Assembly: GCA_963717695.1 (NCBI GenBank) | Contig: CAVQWR010000003.1 | Coordinates: 186,001 to 250,000, forward strand | Direction of reading: 5' to 3' | Length of the DNA: 64,000 nucleotides | Origin: CAIWHR01 sp963717695 | GTDB lineage: Bacteria; Pseudomonadota; Gammaproteobacteria; Burkholderiales; Casimicrobiaceae | Part shown: one piece after another, positions 17,005-26,044 of the stretch | Position numbering within the stretch: the stretch's first letter is position 1 | How the letters are laid out: each line of letters starts with the position of its first letter | The notes under the pieces: model-generated | Told to the model about the DNA's origin: nothing | Databases searched by the model: none | The model's input: the letters and a program-made list of their open reading frames with translations, nothing else | Made by a program: the position numbers and the translations under genes

Positions 17005-17433
17005 ATGAAAACCTTTTCCGCCAAGCCGCAGGACATCACGCGCGACTGGTACGTCGTCGACGCGACCGACAAGGTGCTCGGCCGCCTCGCGAGCCAGATC
17101 GCCCTTCGCCTGCGCGGCAAGCACAAGCCGATCTTCACCCCGCACATGGACACCGGCGATTTCATCGTCGTGACCAACGTCGAGAAGCTCCGCGTCACCG
17201 GCAACAAGGCCGAGGACAAGCTCTATCACCGCCACAGCGGCTATCCCGGCGGCATCTCGACCACCAATTTCTCGCAGATGCAGGCCCGGTTCCCCGGGCG
17301 CGCCCTCGAAAAGGCGGTCAAGGGCATGCTCCCCAAGGGCCCGCTCGGCTACAAGATGCTGAAAAAGCTGAAGTGCTACGCCGGCGACGCGCATCCGCAC
17401 TCGGCACAGCAACCCAAACCTCTGGACATCTGA
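17005..17433 (+). CDS. rplM: 50S ribosomal protein L13
   Basis: Ribosomal large-subunit protein of 142 residues, the normal length. N-terminus MKTFSAKPQDITRDWYVVDA, then GRLASQIALRLRGKHK and, near the C-terminus, KGMLPKGPLGYKMLKKLKCY, all L13 hallmarks. ATG at 17005 is used rather than an upstream in-frame ATG (16948), which lies at the -10 box of the promoter. rpsI follows after 6 bases in one operon. Confidence 0.97.
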   Translation: MKTFSAKPQDITRDWYVVDATDKVLGRLASQIALRLRGKHKPIFTPHMDTGDFIVVTNVEKLRVTGNKAEDKLYHRHSGYPGGISTTNFSQMQARFPGRALEKAVKGMLPKGPLGYKMLKKLKCYAGDAHPHSAQQPKPLDI

Positions 17434-17439
17434 CGCAAA

Positions 17440-17832
17440 ATGATCGGTAACTACTATTACGGCACCGGCCGGCGCAAGAGCGCGGTCGCGCGCGTGTTCC
17501 TGAAGAAGGGCACGGGCGCCATCGTCGTCAACTCCAAGCCCGCCGACGAGTTCTTCTCGCGCGACACCGGCCGGATGGTCATCCGCCAGCCGCTGAAGCT
17601 CACCAACCACGAAGCGACGTTCGACATCATGATCAACGTCGAAGGCGGCGGCGAGTCGGGCCAGGCGGGCGCGGTGCGCCACGGCATCACCCGCGCGCTG
17701 ATCGACTACGATGCGGCGCTGAAGCCCACGCTGTCGAAGGCCGGGCTCGTCACGCGCGACGCGCGCGAAGTCGAGCGCAAGAAGGTCGGCTTCCACAAGG
17801 CGCGCCGGCGCAAGCAGTTCTCGAAGCGCTGA
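17440..17832 (+). CDS. rpsI: 30S ribosomal protein S9
   Basis: Small-subunit protein of 130 residues, with YYGTGRRKSAVARVFLKKG at the start, GQAGAVRHGITRAL in the middle and the basic tail KKVGFHKARRRKQFSKR that reaches the P-site tRNA. Complete and typical. Second gene of the rplM-rpsI operon; an intrinsic terminator lies 20 bases downstream. Confidence 0.97.
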   Translation: MIGNYYYGTGRRKSAVARVFLKKGTGAIVVNSKPADEFFSRDTGRMVIRQPLKLTNHEATFDIMINVEGGGESGQAGAVRHGITRALIDYDAALKPTLSKAGLVTRDAREVERKKVGFHKARRRKQFSKR

Positions 17833-17852
17833 CGGCACCGTAGCATGCATTG

Positions 17853-17886
17853 CGAAGGCCGCCCGCGAGGCGGCCTTCGTGTTCTT
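17853..17886 (+). terminator. Terminator of the rplM-rpsI operon
   Basis: GAAGGCCGCC (17854-17863) pairs with GGCGGCCTTC (17869-17878) around a five-base loop and is followed by GTGTTCTT, an imperfect T-rich tail. Confidence 0.75.
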
Positions 17887-17979
17887 GGGATCGGCATTTG
17901 CACCAGCGGGGACGTCGCTGCGCCGATGCTAAGATTCCTGCTCACACGCAAGTGAGCGCACATTGATCGAGGTTGTTTC

Positions 17980-19012
17980 ATGGTGAAGATCGGCATCGTC
18001 GGCGGTACCGGCTACACGGGTGTGGAGCTCCTGCGCCTGCTCGGCTCGCACCCGGAAGCGGACGTGCGCGCGATCACCTCGCGGGGCGAGGCAGGCACGG
18101 CGGTGGCGGCGATGTTCCCCAGCCTGCGCGGGCGCTACGACCTCGCGTTCACCGATCCCGCGAAGACCGATCTCACCGAATGCGACGTCGTGTTCTTCGC
18201 GACGCCGCACGGCGTCGCGATGGCGCAGGCGCCCGCGCTGGTCGCGGCCGGCGTGAAGGTCATCGATCTCGCCGCGGACTTCCGGATCAAGGACGCCGCG
18301 CTGTTCGAGAAGTGGTACAAGCTGCCGCACACCTGCCCCGATCTCCTCGCCGAGTCGGTCTACGGCCTGCCCGAATTCCACCGCGACGAGATCCGGAAGG
18401 CGCGCGTCGTCGGAAATCCAGGCTGTTATCCGACGTCGATCCAGCTGGGATTCATTCCTCTGCTCGAGGCGGGCATCGTCGACACCGAGCATCTCATCGC
18501 CGACTGCAAGTCGGGCGCTTCCGGCGCCGGCCGCAAGGCCGAGGTCGGGCTGCTGCTGGCCGAGGCCTCCGACAACTTCAAGGCCTACGGCGTCTCGGGC
18601 CACCGGCACCATCCGGAGACCGTGCAGGAGCTCGCCGCGCACAGCGCCACGCCGGTGAAGCTCGTGTTCACGCCACACCTTCTGCCGATGATCCGCGGCA
18701 TCCACTCGACGCTTTATGCGCGGCTCACGCGCACCGACGTCGACCTGCAGGCGCTGTTCGAGAAGCGCTATGCCGGCGAGCCGTTCGTCGACGTCATGCC
18801 CCCGGGCTCGATGCCCGACACGCGCAGCGTGCGTGCGTCCAACGTTGCGCGCGTCGCAGTCCACCGTCCGGGCAACGGCGACATGGTCACCGTGCTCGTC
18901 GTCGAGGACAACCTCGTGAAGGGTGCCGCCGGACAGGCGATCCAGAACATGAACCTGATGTTCGGACTGCCGGAAACGACCGGGCTCACCGCCGCTGCCG
19001 GTGCTGCCCTAG
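17980..19012 (+). CDS. argC: N-acetyl-gamma-glutamyl-phosphate reductase, 3' end frameshifted
   Basis: Third step of arginine synthesis: NADPH reduction of N-acetyl-glutamyl phosphate. IGIVGGTGYTGVELLRLLGSHP is the Rossmann start (read as residues 3 onward), with the catalytic cysteine in VVGNPGCYPTSIQLG near 150 and PHLLPMIRGI near 230. As given, the frame reads on to 19488 through the next gene. Removing one G near 19001 yields the canonical ending TAAAVLP and a TAG at 19010-19012, 344 residues in all. I take 19012 as the true end. DUF6776 then begins 15 bases later. Confidence 0.92.
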
Positions 19013-19027
19013 GTCCCGAGACGCGCC

Positions 19028-19807
19028 TTGGCGATACCGGGTACTTGGCGCCGCACGCGCCAGTTCTTCAAGCATTTCCGCATCGACGCACCGCGGATGG
19101 CGGTGCGCTCGCACCTGCCGTGGCCCTGGCGCGCGGTGGTCGCGCTGGTGCTGCTCGCGATCGTCGGCGGCATGTGGTGGTGGGGCTTCGACTTCGGCCA
19201 GATCTTCGGCGGGTTCAACCGCAAGGAGATCGAGGCGCGGCAGACCGCGCTCGAGACCGAGGCGGTCAACCTGCGGGCCGAGGCGAAGACGCTGCGCGCC
19301 CGGAACTCCGAGCTGGAGACCGAGCTCGCGATGGCAAAGGGCGCGCAGGACACGCTGTCGAAGCAGGCGCAGGAGCTCTCCGCCGAGAATTCGCAGATCA
19401 AGGAGGAGCTGGCCTTCCTGCAGAAGCTCGTCGCCGACTCCAACAAGCAGGTCGGCCTCGGCATCCAGCGGTTCGCGGTGGAGCGTGAGCGCGGCAACGC
19501 GTGGCATTACAGCCTGCTTGTGGTGCGCGGCGGCAGCCCGACCGACGAGTTCGAAGGCAATCTCAAGCTGACCGTCTCGGCGCAGGCGCCCGCCGGCGGT
19601 GCCGCGGCGCCGCACGCCCTGACGCTGATGCTGCCCGAGGACCAGCCGGACACCGCCCAGGCGCTGAAGCTCAAGTTCAAGTATTATCAGCGGATCGAGG
19701 GATCGTTCGAGCTCCCCGAAGGTGCGAATGTGCGCTCGCTCGTCGCCCGCGCATACGAAAACGGCCAGGCCAGCGCGCGCGCCACCCGCAGCCTTGTGGT
19801 TCCCTGA
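19028..19807 (+). CDS. DUF6776 family membrane-anchored coiled-coil protein
   Basis: Encodes 259 residues. A single membrane helix (about residues 34-50, AVVALVLLAIVGGMWWW) is followed by a predicted coiled coil (about 65-140, rich in Glu/Lys/Gln heptads) and a beta-rich C-terminal domain. The family sits between argC and bactofilin genes in betaproteobacteria, and its role is unknown. The segment FRIDAPRMAVRSHLPWPWR before the helix looks conserved and requires a start upstream of the first ATG (19097), hence the TTG at 19028. It ends 10 bases before the bactofilin start, so the two are probably co-expressed. Confidence 0.8.
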   Translation: MAIPGTWRRTRQFFKHFRIDAPRMAVRSHLPWPWRAVVALVLLAIVGGMWWWGFDFGQIFGGFNRKEIEARQTALETEAVNLRAEAKTLRARNSELETELAMAKGAQDTLSKQAQELSAENSQIKEELAFLQKLVADSNKQVGLGIQRFAVERERGNAWHYSLLVVRGGSPTDEFEGNLKLTVSAQAPAGGAAAPHALTLMLPEDQPDTAQALKLKFKYYQRIEGSFELPEGANVRSLVARAYENGQASARATRSLVVP

Positions 19808-19817
19808 AGGAGGCCCC

Positions 19818-20225
19818 ATGTGGCAACGCAAGAAGCACACGGCGCCGCAAAAGCGCATTGACAGCCTTATCGGCGCCGGCACGGTGGTCGAGGGCAACGT
19901 GACGTTCAGCGGCGGCCTGCGCATCGACGGAGAGGTCCACGGCAACGTCGTTGCCGCCAACGGCGACCCGTGCACACTCGTCATCAGCGACCAGGCGAAG
20001 GTCGACGGCGAAGTGCGCGTGTCGCACGTCGTGATCAACGGAACCGTGAACGGGCCGCTGATTGCAAACGATTATCTGGAATTGCAGCCCAATGCACGCA
20101 TCACCGGCGATGTGACCTACCGGACGCTCGAGATTCACGTCGGTGCCGTGATCCAGGGGCGACTCGATCACGTCGAACCGGGCATGGCGTCCGTGGTCGA
20201 ATTGAAGCGCGTCGCATCCGATTGA
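19818..20225 (+). CDS. Bactofilin (polymer-forming cytoskeletal protein)
   Basis: Protein of 135 residues forming a right-handed beta-helix. The run IGAGTVVEGNVTFSGGLRIDGEVHGN starts near residue 19 (cited in two overlapping parts: IGAGTVVEGNVTF and GGLRIDGEVHGNV), with regular hydrophobic repeats to VTYRTLEIHVGAVIQGRLDH. Bactofilins assemble without nucleotide into filaments, often bound to the inner membrane, and affect cell shape or envelope assembly. AAGGAGG lies 4 bases before the ATG. The DUF6776 membrane protein upstream is a likely partner (inference from synteny). Confidence 0.9.
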   Translation: MWQRKKHTAPQKRIDSLIGAGTVVEGNVTFSGGLRIDGEVHGNVVAANGDPCTLVISDQAKVDGEVRVSHVVINGTVNGPLIANDYLELQPNARITGDVTYRTLEIHVGAVIQGRLDHVEPGMASVVELKRVASD

Positions 20226-20353
20226 CCGAAATGCCGGACCGGGGGGCGTTGGTGCCCCGGCCGCAGCCCTGACCGTCCCCATCGGCGGCAGGGTTGCGGC
20301 GCGAAGGGGGTGGTCCGATAATGAGCGCAACGCCCTTAGCGCAAGGAGCATCG

Positions 20354-20704
20354 ATGAATGCAATGACCGAAATGCCGGCCCCGCTCGTCTTCACCGACAA
20401 TGCGGCCATCAAGGTGAAGTCGCTGATCGAGGAGGAGGGCAATCCCGAGCTGAAGCTCCGCGTGTTCGTCACGGGCGGCGGCTGCTCCGGCTTCCAGTAC
20501 GGCTTCACGTTCGACGAAGTCGTCAACGAGGACGACACGGCGATGGAGAAGAACGGCGTCACGCTGCTGATCGACCCCATGAGCTACCAGTACCTCGTCG
20601 GCGCCGAGATCGACTACACCGAGGGACTCGAGGGCGCGCAGTTCGTGATCAAGAACCCGAACGCCCAGACCACCTGCGGCTGCGGCTCGTCGTTCTCCGT
20701 CTGA
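20354..20704 (+). CDS. erpA: Iron-sulfur cluster insertion protein ErpA
   Basis: A-type Fe-S carrier of 116 residues that delivers clusters to target proteins such as IspG/IspH. The three invariant cysteines are present: one in FVTGGGCSGFQYGF near residue 46 and the pair in TTCGCGSSFSV at the C-terminus. ATG at 20354 with AAGGAG upstream; an earlier in-frame start at 20294 is unlikely. A strong terminator follows. Confidence 0.93.
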   Translation: MNAMTEMPAPLVFTDNAAIKVKSLIEEEGNPELKLRVFVTGGGCSGFQYGFTFDEVVNEDDTAMEKNGVTLLIDPMSYQYLVGAEIDYTEGLEGAQFVIKNPNAQTTCGCGSSFSV

Positions 20705-20727
20705 GCCACGCTCCGCACGGCAAGCGC

Positions 20728-20757
20728 ACGGGGCCCGCACGGGCCCCGTTGCTTTTT
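20728..20757 (+). terminator. Terminator downstream of erpA
   Basis: ACGGGGCCC (20728-20736) pairs perfectly with GGGCCCCGT (20741-20749) around GCAC, followed by TGCTTTTTG. Ends the argC-to-erpA transcription segment before the RIO kinase gene. Confidence 0.82.
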
Positions 20758-20792
20758 GCGCGCCGCGAGCGCGTCGCCGCGCCGGCACGGCC

Positions 20793-21641
20793 GTGAAGGT
20801 CCCGAAGCGGCTGAAGCCGCTCTTCGACGACGGCCTCATCGACACGGTCGTCCGGCAGCTGATGAGCGGCAAGGAAGCGATGGTGTTCGTCGTGCGGCTG
20901 GGCGACGCGACGCGCTGCGCCAAGGTCTACAAGGAAGCCGACAAGCGCAGCTTCCGCCAGGCCGTCGATTACACCGAGAACCGCAAGACCAAGAACACGC
21001 GAGCGGCGCGCGCGATGGCGAAGGGCACCCGGTTCGGCCGCAAGGCGCAGGAGGACGCCTGGCAGAACGCGGAGGTCGACGCGCTGTACCGCCTCGCCGC
21101 GGCCGGCGTGCGCGTGCCGACGCCGTACCTCTTTCACGAGGGGGTGCTGCTGATGGAGCTCGTCACCGGCGACGACGGCGACGCCGCACCGCGGCTCGCC
21201 GATCTCGAATTCACGCCGGACGAGGCGCGCCACCACCACGCGCGGCTGATCCGCGAGGTCGTGCGGATGCTCTGTGCCGGCGTGGTCCACGGCGACCTCA
21301 GCGAATACAACATCCTCGTCGGCAGCGACGGCCCGGTGATCATCGACCTGCCCCAGGCGGTCGACGCCGCGGGCAACAACCACGCGCCCAAGATTCTCGA
21401 GCGGGACGTCGCCAATCTGCGCACCTGCTTCGGTCGCTACGCGCCGGAGCTGCTCGCCACCCGGTACGGCGAGGAAATCTGGGCGCTCTACGAGGCGGGG
21501 AAGCTGCTCCCGGACACGGCTCTCACCGGCCGCTTCGAGCGCGCCGAACAGGCGGTGGATCTCGACGGCGTGATGCGGGAAATCGACGACGCGCGTTTCG
21601 AGGAAGCGGCGCGGCAGGCGCGGCTGCGGGACGTGGCTTAA
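20793..21641 (+). CDS. RIO1-family atypical serine/threonine kinase
   Basis: Protein of 282 residues. Phosphate-binding loop SGKEAMVFVVRLG near residue 25, the ATP lysine in RCAKVYKEADKRSF near 44, catalytic loop VVHGDLSEYNILVG near 165 with Asp and Asn, and metal-binding IIDLPQAVDA near 185. These are the RIO rather than eukaryotic protein-kinase motifs. Some bacterial homologues (PA4780 type) phosphorylate unidentified targets. The initiator is GTG at 20793 (MKVPKRLKPL). It ends overlapping the 3' end of the convergent anmK by 4 bases. Confidence 0.87.
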   Translation: MKVPKRLKPLFDDGLIDTVVRQLMSGKEAMVFVVRLGDATRCAKVYKEADKRSFRQAVDYTENRKTKNTRAARAMAKGTRFGRKAQEDAWQNAEVDALYRLAAAGVRVPTPYLFHEGVLLMELVTGDDGDAAPRLADLEFTPDEARHHHARLIREVVRMLCAGVVHGDLSEYNILVGSDGPVIIDLPQAVDAAGNNHAPKILERDVANLRTCFGRYAPELLATRYGEEIWALYEAGKLLPDTALTGRFERAEQAVDLDGVMREIDDARFEEAARQARLRDVA

Positions 21642-22745
21642 CGCGGGTAGATCGCGCCCAGCACCCGCGGTCCGCGCGCGCCGGTGACGGCGGCAAGATT
21701 CCCGGGACGACCGGCGAGCGCCTCGCGCGCGAGCCAGGCGAACGCCAGCGCTTCGACATGCTCGACGGCGACGCCATGCGCCGCGGTCGTCGCCACGCTT
21801 CGCGGCGCAAGCTCGCGCGGCGAGCGCCGCCATCAGCGCCGAATTGTTGCGCGCCGCCGCCGCAGACCAGGATCTCGGCCGCACCTCCGCACTCCGCGCG
21901 AATCGCGTCGGCGATCGTGCGGGCCGTCAGCGCCAGCAGCGTCGCCTGCACGTCGGCCGGCGCGAGCGCCCGTCCGTGCGAGCTTCGCGTCGAGCCAGTC
22001 CGCGTGGAAGAGGTCGCGGCCCGTGCTCTTCGGCGGCGTGCGCGCGAAATAGGGCTCCGCCAGCAGGTCACCGAAAAGGACGGCATCGACGCGGCCCGAC
22101 GCGGCCCACGCGCCGTCGGCGTCGAATGCCCCATCCGCGATGCCGCGCGTGCCACAGGTCGATCAGGACATTGCCCGGGCCCGGTGTCGAAGCCGCGCAC
22201 CGGTCCGCCCGACGGAAGGTCGGTGACGTTGGCGATGCCGCCGATGTTGACGACGACGCGATGGACGCCGCCGCCGAAGAGCGCCGCGTGGAAGGCCGGC
22301 ACGAGCGGCGCACCCTGCCCGCCCGCGGCGACGTCGCGGCTCCGGAAGTCGGCGACGACGGTCATGCCGGCACGCTCGGCGACGCGCGCCGGATTGTTGA
22401 GCTGCAGCGTCCAGCCGTCGTCGGGCTGGTGCCGCAGCGTCTGGCCGTGGACGCCGCCGCCACGATCGTCGCCGCCGCGACGCCGGCGGCGCGGGCAGCT
22501 TCGGCCAGCGCGTCCGCGTAGGCGTCGGCGAGCGCGTTGGCGGCGCGCGCGGCGCGCGCGAGCTCGTCCGGCCCCGAGCGCTGCAGCGCGAGCAGCTCGG
22601 CCCGCAGCGCCGGCGCGAACGGCACATGCGCGGCGGCGACGAGCTCGCAGGGCCGTCCACCCGCCGGCGCGAAATCGGCGAGCACCGCGTCGACGCCGTC
22701 GAGGCTCGTGCCCGACATCACGCCCGCGTAGAGCTCGCGTTGCAC
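21638..22745 (-). CDS. anmK: Anhydro-N-acetylmuramic acid kinase, multiply frameshifted
   Basis: Peptidoglycan-recycling kinase that converts anhydroMurNAc to MurNAc-6-phosphate. Pieces in three frames together give a full protein: MSGTSLDGVDAVLADF (N-terminal), VHGQTLRHQPDDGWTLQ, VVNIGGIANVTDLP, GFDTGPGNVLIDLW, AWAASGRVDAVLFGDLLAEP, ADVQATLLALTARTIADAI, GGGA...NSALMAALAAR and the C-terminal VLGAIYPR with TAA at 21638. Breaks lie near 22455, 22178, 22145, 21970, 21835 and 21790. As given it could not make active enzyme. The overall length (about 368 codons) is right and there is no internal stop in the correct frame at each point, so sequencing error is as likely as decay. Confidence 0.75.
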
Positions 22746-22773
22746 GGGTGGAAAGGACAGACAGGCGCCGGCG

Positions 22774-24133
22774 TCAGTCGGCGCTGGCGAAGAACACGGG
22801 AACGCGGCTGATCAGCGCGAGCTCGCTTTCGACGGGCGCGATCCCGCCCGGAACGCTGCGCGCAGCGACGCCGGCAGCGGCTCCGCGGTGGGCAACGCGA
22901 CGGCAAGCGGATCGCGCTGGACGTTCGCCGACGCGGAATTCGTAGTGCAGATGCGGTCCGGTCGCCCAGCCGGTCTGGCCGACGTAGCCGATCACCTCGC
23001 CTTGCATCACGCGCGCGCCGGCCTTCATCCCCTTCGCGAAGGCCGACAGGTGCGCGTACAGCGTCGAGTACTGGCCCTGGTTGCTGCAGGTGGATCACGT
23101 TGCCGTAGCCCTCCTGCCGTCCGGCGAAGAGCACCGTGCCGTTCGCCGTCGCCCGGACCGGCGTGCCGATGGGCGCCGCGTAGTCGACGCCCTTGTGCGC
23201 GCGCCAAATGTTGAGGATCGGATGAAAGCGCGCCAGCGAGAATCCCGACGTGACCCGTGAGAACGCGAGCGGCGAGCGCAGGAACGCGCGCTGCAGCGGC
23301 ACGCCGGCGGACGTGTAGTAGCCATCGTTGCCGCCGGCGTCGCGCCAGAGATACGCCTCGAGCGTGCGCCCGCGGTTCTCGAATCGCGCGGCGACGATGC
23401 GTCCCGCACCGATCGGCTCGCCGTCGAGGTCGCGCACCTCGTAGACGACCGCGAAGCGATCGCCGCGCTTGATGTCCTTGTAGAAGTCGATGTCGCCGGC
23501 GAACACGTCGGCAAGCTGCATCGTGATCGCGTCGGGCAGCCCCGCGGCATCGGCCGCGCCGAAGAGCGACGTGCGGATCTCGCCGGTGGCCATCTCCCAG
23601 CGCACGTCCGCCGTCGCGGGCGCTGCCGATGCGCTGAACGCGTCGCCGTCGCGGGCGATCGCGAGCAGCGTGCCGTCGTTGGCGAGAAAGCGCAGTCCGA
23701 GGAGCGCACCCGCCTCGTCGGTCCGCACGGCGATCGACTTGCCCGGGCGCAGCTGATAGAGCGCCCGCGCGGCGGCGTTCGTCCGCAGGAATTGCATCGC
23801 GTCGGGGTCGTCAACCCCGGCGCGGGAGAGCACGCTGCCGAGCGTGTCGCCGCGGTCGATGCGCGCGCGCTGCCAGAAGCGCTGCGCCGGCGCCTCCGCC
23901 GTGACGGCGATCGCCGGGACCGGCAGCTCGCGCTCGATCGCATGCACGGGGACTGTCTCGAGCGTCGTCCCCGGGGCGAGGCCGAATGCCGCCGCGCCGG
24001 TCAGCGACATGACGGCAAAGGCCAGCCAGTAGCCGGGGGCGGCGGCGGCGAACGCGCGCGCGACGGCGCGGCGCCCGCCACGGAAGGCGGCGGCAGCCTG
24101 TTGCGCTAAAATACGAGGCTTGCTTGCGCCCAT
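22774..24133 (-). CDS. M23 family metallopeptidase (murein endopeptidase-like), frameshifted at the 3' end
   Basis: Envelope protein with an N-terminal membrane anchor (about residues 33-50), a LysM-like/OapA-type middle region (DTLGSVLSRAGVDDP near 95) and a LytM/M23 domain: FHPILNIWRAHKGVDYAAP with the first zinc ligands, then GQTGWATGPHLHYEFRV with the HxH ligand. The N-terminal 330 codons are in one frame; breaks near 23080, 22938 and 22845 (two repaired by deleting a base) restore the GQYSTLYAHLSAF and NVQRDPLAVALP blocks and the ending FFASAD. M23 enzymes cleave peptidoglycan cross-links or activate amidases. Divergent from tyrS. Confidence 0.82.
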
Positions 24134-24255
24134 CGCAATTTGGCAAGGTGACGTAGGGGCGAAGTCGCAAGTCTAGCAAACACCGTTCCCGGACCGGATT
24201 CCGGGTCCCGGCAGCCCGATCCCACAACGAAATCCACCCATCGCCCGGGCCCTCC

Positions 24256-25458
24256 ATGGCATTCGATGTCGAAGCCCACCTCGCCGTGTTCCGCCGCGGC
24301 GCCGACGAGCTCCTGGTCGAGACCGAGCTCGCGGCCAAGCTCGCCCGCGGCAAGCCGCTGCGCATCAAGGAGGGCTTCGACCCGACACGGCCCGACCTCC
24401 ACCTCGGCCACACGGTCCAGTTCAACAAGCTGCGCCAGCTGCAGGACCTCGGCCACCACATCATCTTCCTGATCGGCGACTTCACCGGGCTGATCGGCGA
24501 CCCGACCGGGCGCAACGTCACGCGGCCGGCGCTGTCGCCCGAGGAGATCGCGGCCAATGCCAAGACGTACACCGACCAGGTCTTCCTGATCCTCGACCGG
24601 GACAAGACCGAGGTCGCGTTCAACTCGAAGTGGCTGATGCCGCTCGGCGCCGACGGAATGATCAAGCTCGCGGCCAAGTACACGGTGGCGCGCATGCTGG
24701 AGCGCGACGACTTCGCGCAGCGCTACAAGGGCGGGCAGCCGATCGCCGTCCACGAGTTCCTCTATCCGCTGGCGCAGGGCTACGACTCGGTCGCGCTCAA
24801 GGCCGACGTCGAGCTCGGCGGCACCGACCAGAAATTCAACCTGCTGGTCGGGCGCGAGCTGCAGCGCCACTACGGGCAGGAGCCGCAGTGCATCCTGACG
24901 ATGCCGCTGCTCGAGGGCCTCGACGGCGTCAACAAGATGTCGAAGTCGCTCGACAATTACGTCGGCATCACGGAGGCGCCGAACGAGATGTTCGGCAAGC
25001 TGATGTCGATCTCGGACGACCTCATGTGGCGCTACTACGAGCTCCTGTCGTTCGCGCCGCTGGCCGACATCGCGCGGCTGAAGCGCGAGTGCGAGGAGGG
25101 CCGCAATCCGCGCGACGCCAAGGTGGCGCTGGCGCAGGAGATCGTCGCCCGCTTCCACTCGAAGTCCGCCGCCGAGCATGCGCTCGCGGAATTCGAGGCG
25201 CGGTTCCGCGGCGGGGCGCTGCCCGAGGACATGCCCGAGGTGACGCTGCAGACGGCCGGCGCCGGCATTCCGATCGCGCAGCTCGCGAAGCAGGCGGGCA
25301 TCGTCGAGTCGACGTCGGAGGCGCTGCGGCTGATCGCGCAGCGCGGCATGAAGCTCGATGGCGACGTCGTCGCCGACAAGGCGCACGTCGTCGCCGCAGG
25401 CACGACCGTCGTCGTGCAGGCCGGCAAGCGGAAGTTCGCGCGCGTCACGGTCGTCTGA
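24256..25458 (+). CDS. tyrS: Tyrosyl-tRNA synthetase
   Basis: Class I synthetase of 400 residues. Class motifs: HLGH in RPDLHLGHTVQFNK near residue 50 and KMSKS in GVNKMSKSLDNYVG near 230, with GDFTGLIGDPTGR and tyrosine-pocket GYDSVALKADVELGGTDQKFN (cited as separate parts GYDSVALKADVEL and GGTDQKFN). A C-terminal S4 RNA-binding domain is at about 335-395. Length fits the TyrZ-like subgroup common in betaproteobacteria. Divergent from the M23 gene, the usual synteny. A GC hairpin without T tail (25461-25484) follows the stop. Confidence 0.95.
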   Translation: MAFDVEAHLAVFRRGADELLVETELAAKLARGKPLRIKEGFDPTRPDLHLGHTVQFNKLRQLQDLGHHIIFLIGDFTGLIGDPTGRNVTRPALSPEEIAANAKTYTDQVFLILDRDKTEVAFNSKWLMPLGADGMIKLAAKYTVARMLERDDFAQRYKGGQPIAVHEFLYPLAQGYDSVALKADVELGGTDQKFNLLVGRELQRHYGQEPQCILTMPLLEGLDGVNKMSKSLDNYVGITEAPNEMFGKLMSISDDLMWRYYELLSFAPLADIARLKRECEEGRNPRDAKVALAQEIVARFHSKSAAEHALAEFEARFRGGALPEDMPEVTLQTAGAGIPIAQLAKQAGIVESTSEALRLIAQRGMKLDGDVVADKAHVVAAGTTVVVQAGKRKFARVTVV

Positions 25459-25509
25459 CCCGCGGGCCAAGGCGGCGGCCCGCGAGGTTCCCGGCGCGAA
25501 CGGACGCAA

Positions 25510-26019
25510 TTACTCCATTTCGATCGCTTCGTTGATCGCCGCGGCGCCCACCTTCGCGCAGGCTTCGTCGGCATCGCCGCCCGGCGCGCCGGACACGCCG
25601 ATGCCGCCCACCAGCGAACCCTTGGCGCGGATCACGAGACCGCCCGCGACGGCGACGACGTTCGGCAACTGGCGGATGCCGCTTTGCGGCTTGCCCGCCT
25701 GCGTGCTCGCGGCGAGCTCGGTCGTGTCGGTGCGAAAGCTGACGGCGGTCGCCGCCTTGCCGATGGCGGTCTGCGTCGTGTGCGCGCCGGCGAGGTTGTC
25801 GCGCAGCACCGCGAGCGGCTGTCCGCCGCGGTCGACGACGGCGACGGCCACGGTGAAGCCGTCCTTCTGGCAGCGGGCGAGCGCCGCCTGCGCCGCCTGC
25901 TGCGCCGCGACGGTCGTCAGCGTCGGATAGTTCGCCAGCATCTTCTGCGCGAGCGCGGGCGCCGTGACGCCGACCAGCGCGACGATGCCCATTGCGCAAA
26001 TCCTGATTTCCGATCGCAT
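25510..26019 (-). CDS. Exported HbpS/GlcG-family (DUF336) heme-binding-like protein
   Basis: Protein of 169 residues with a signal peptide (residues 1-24, ending TAPALAQ) and one HbpS/GlcG domain: VAVAVVDRGGQPLAVLRDN near 60 and GIGVSGAPGGDADEACA near the end. Some family members bind heme or act with redox sensors; in others the role is unknown. It is the last gene of the leftward sox segment, 25 bases after soxB, with a GAGGGGAG ribosome site. The placement suggests a periplasmic function connected with the cytochromes of thiosulfate oxidation (inference). Confidence 0.82.
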   Translation of the reverse strand: MRSEIRICAMGIVALVGVTAPALAQKMLANYPTLTTVAAQQAAQAALARCQKDGFTVAVAVVDRGGQPLAVLRDNLAGAHTTQTAIGKAATAVSFRTDTTELAASTQAGKPQSGIRQLPNVVAVAGGLVIRAKGSLVGGIGVSGAPGGDADEACAKVGAAAINEAIEME

Positions 26020-26044
26020 TGCTCTCCCCTCGTTGCCCGGCGCG

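Noticed and set aside
19012..19488. ArgC C-terminal extension as a real fusion
   Set aside because: A single-base correction gives the standard ArgC ending, and the extension is the out-of-frame DUF6776 gene.
25461..25484. Bidirectional terminator between tyrS and the HbpS gene
   Set aside because: CGCGGGCC/GGCCCGCG forms a good stem, but neither strand has a T tract after it.
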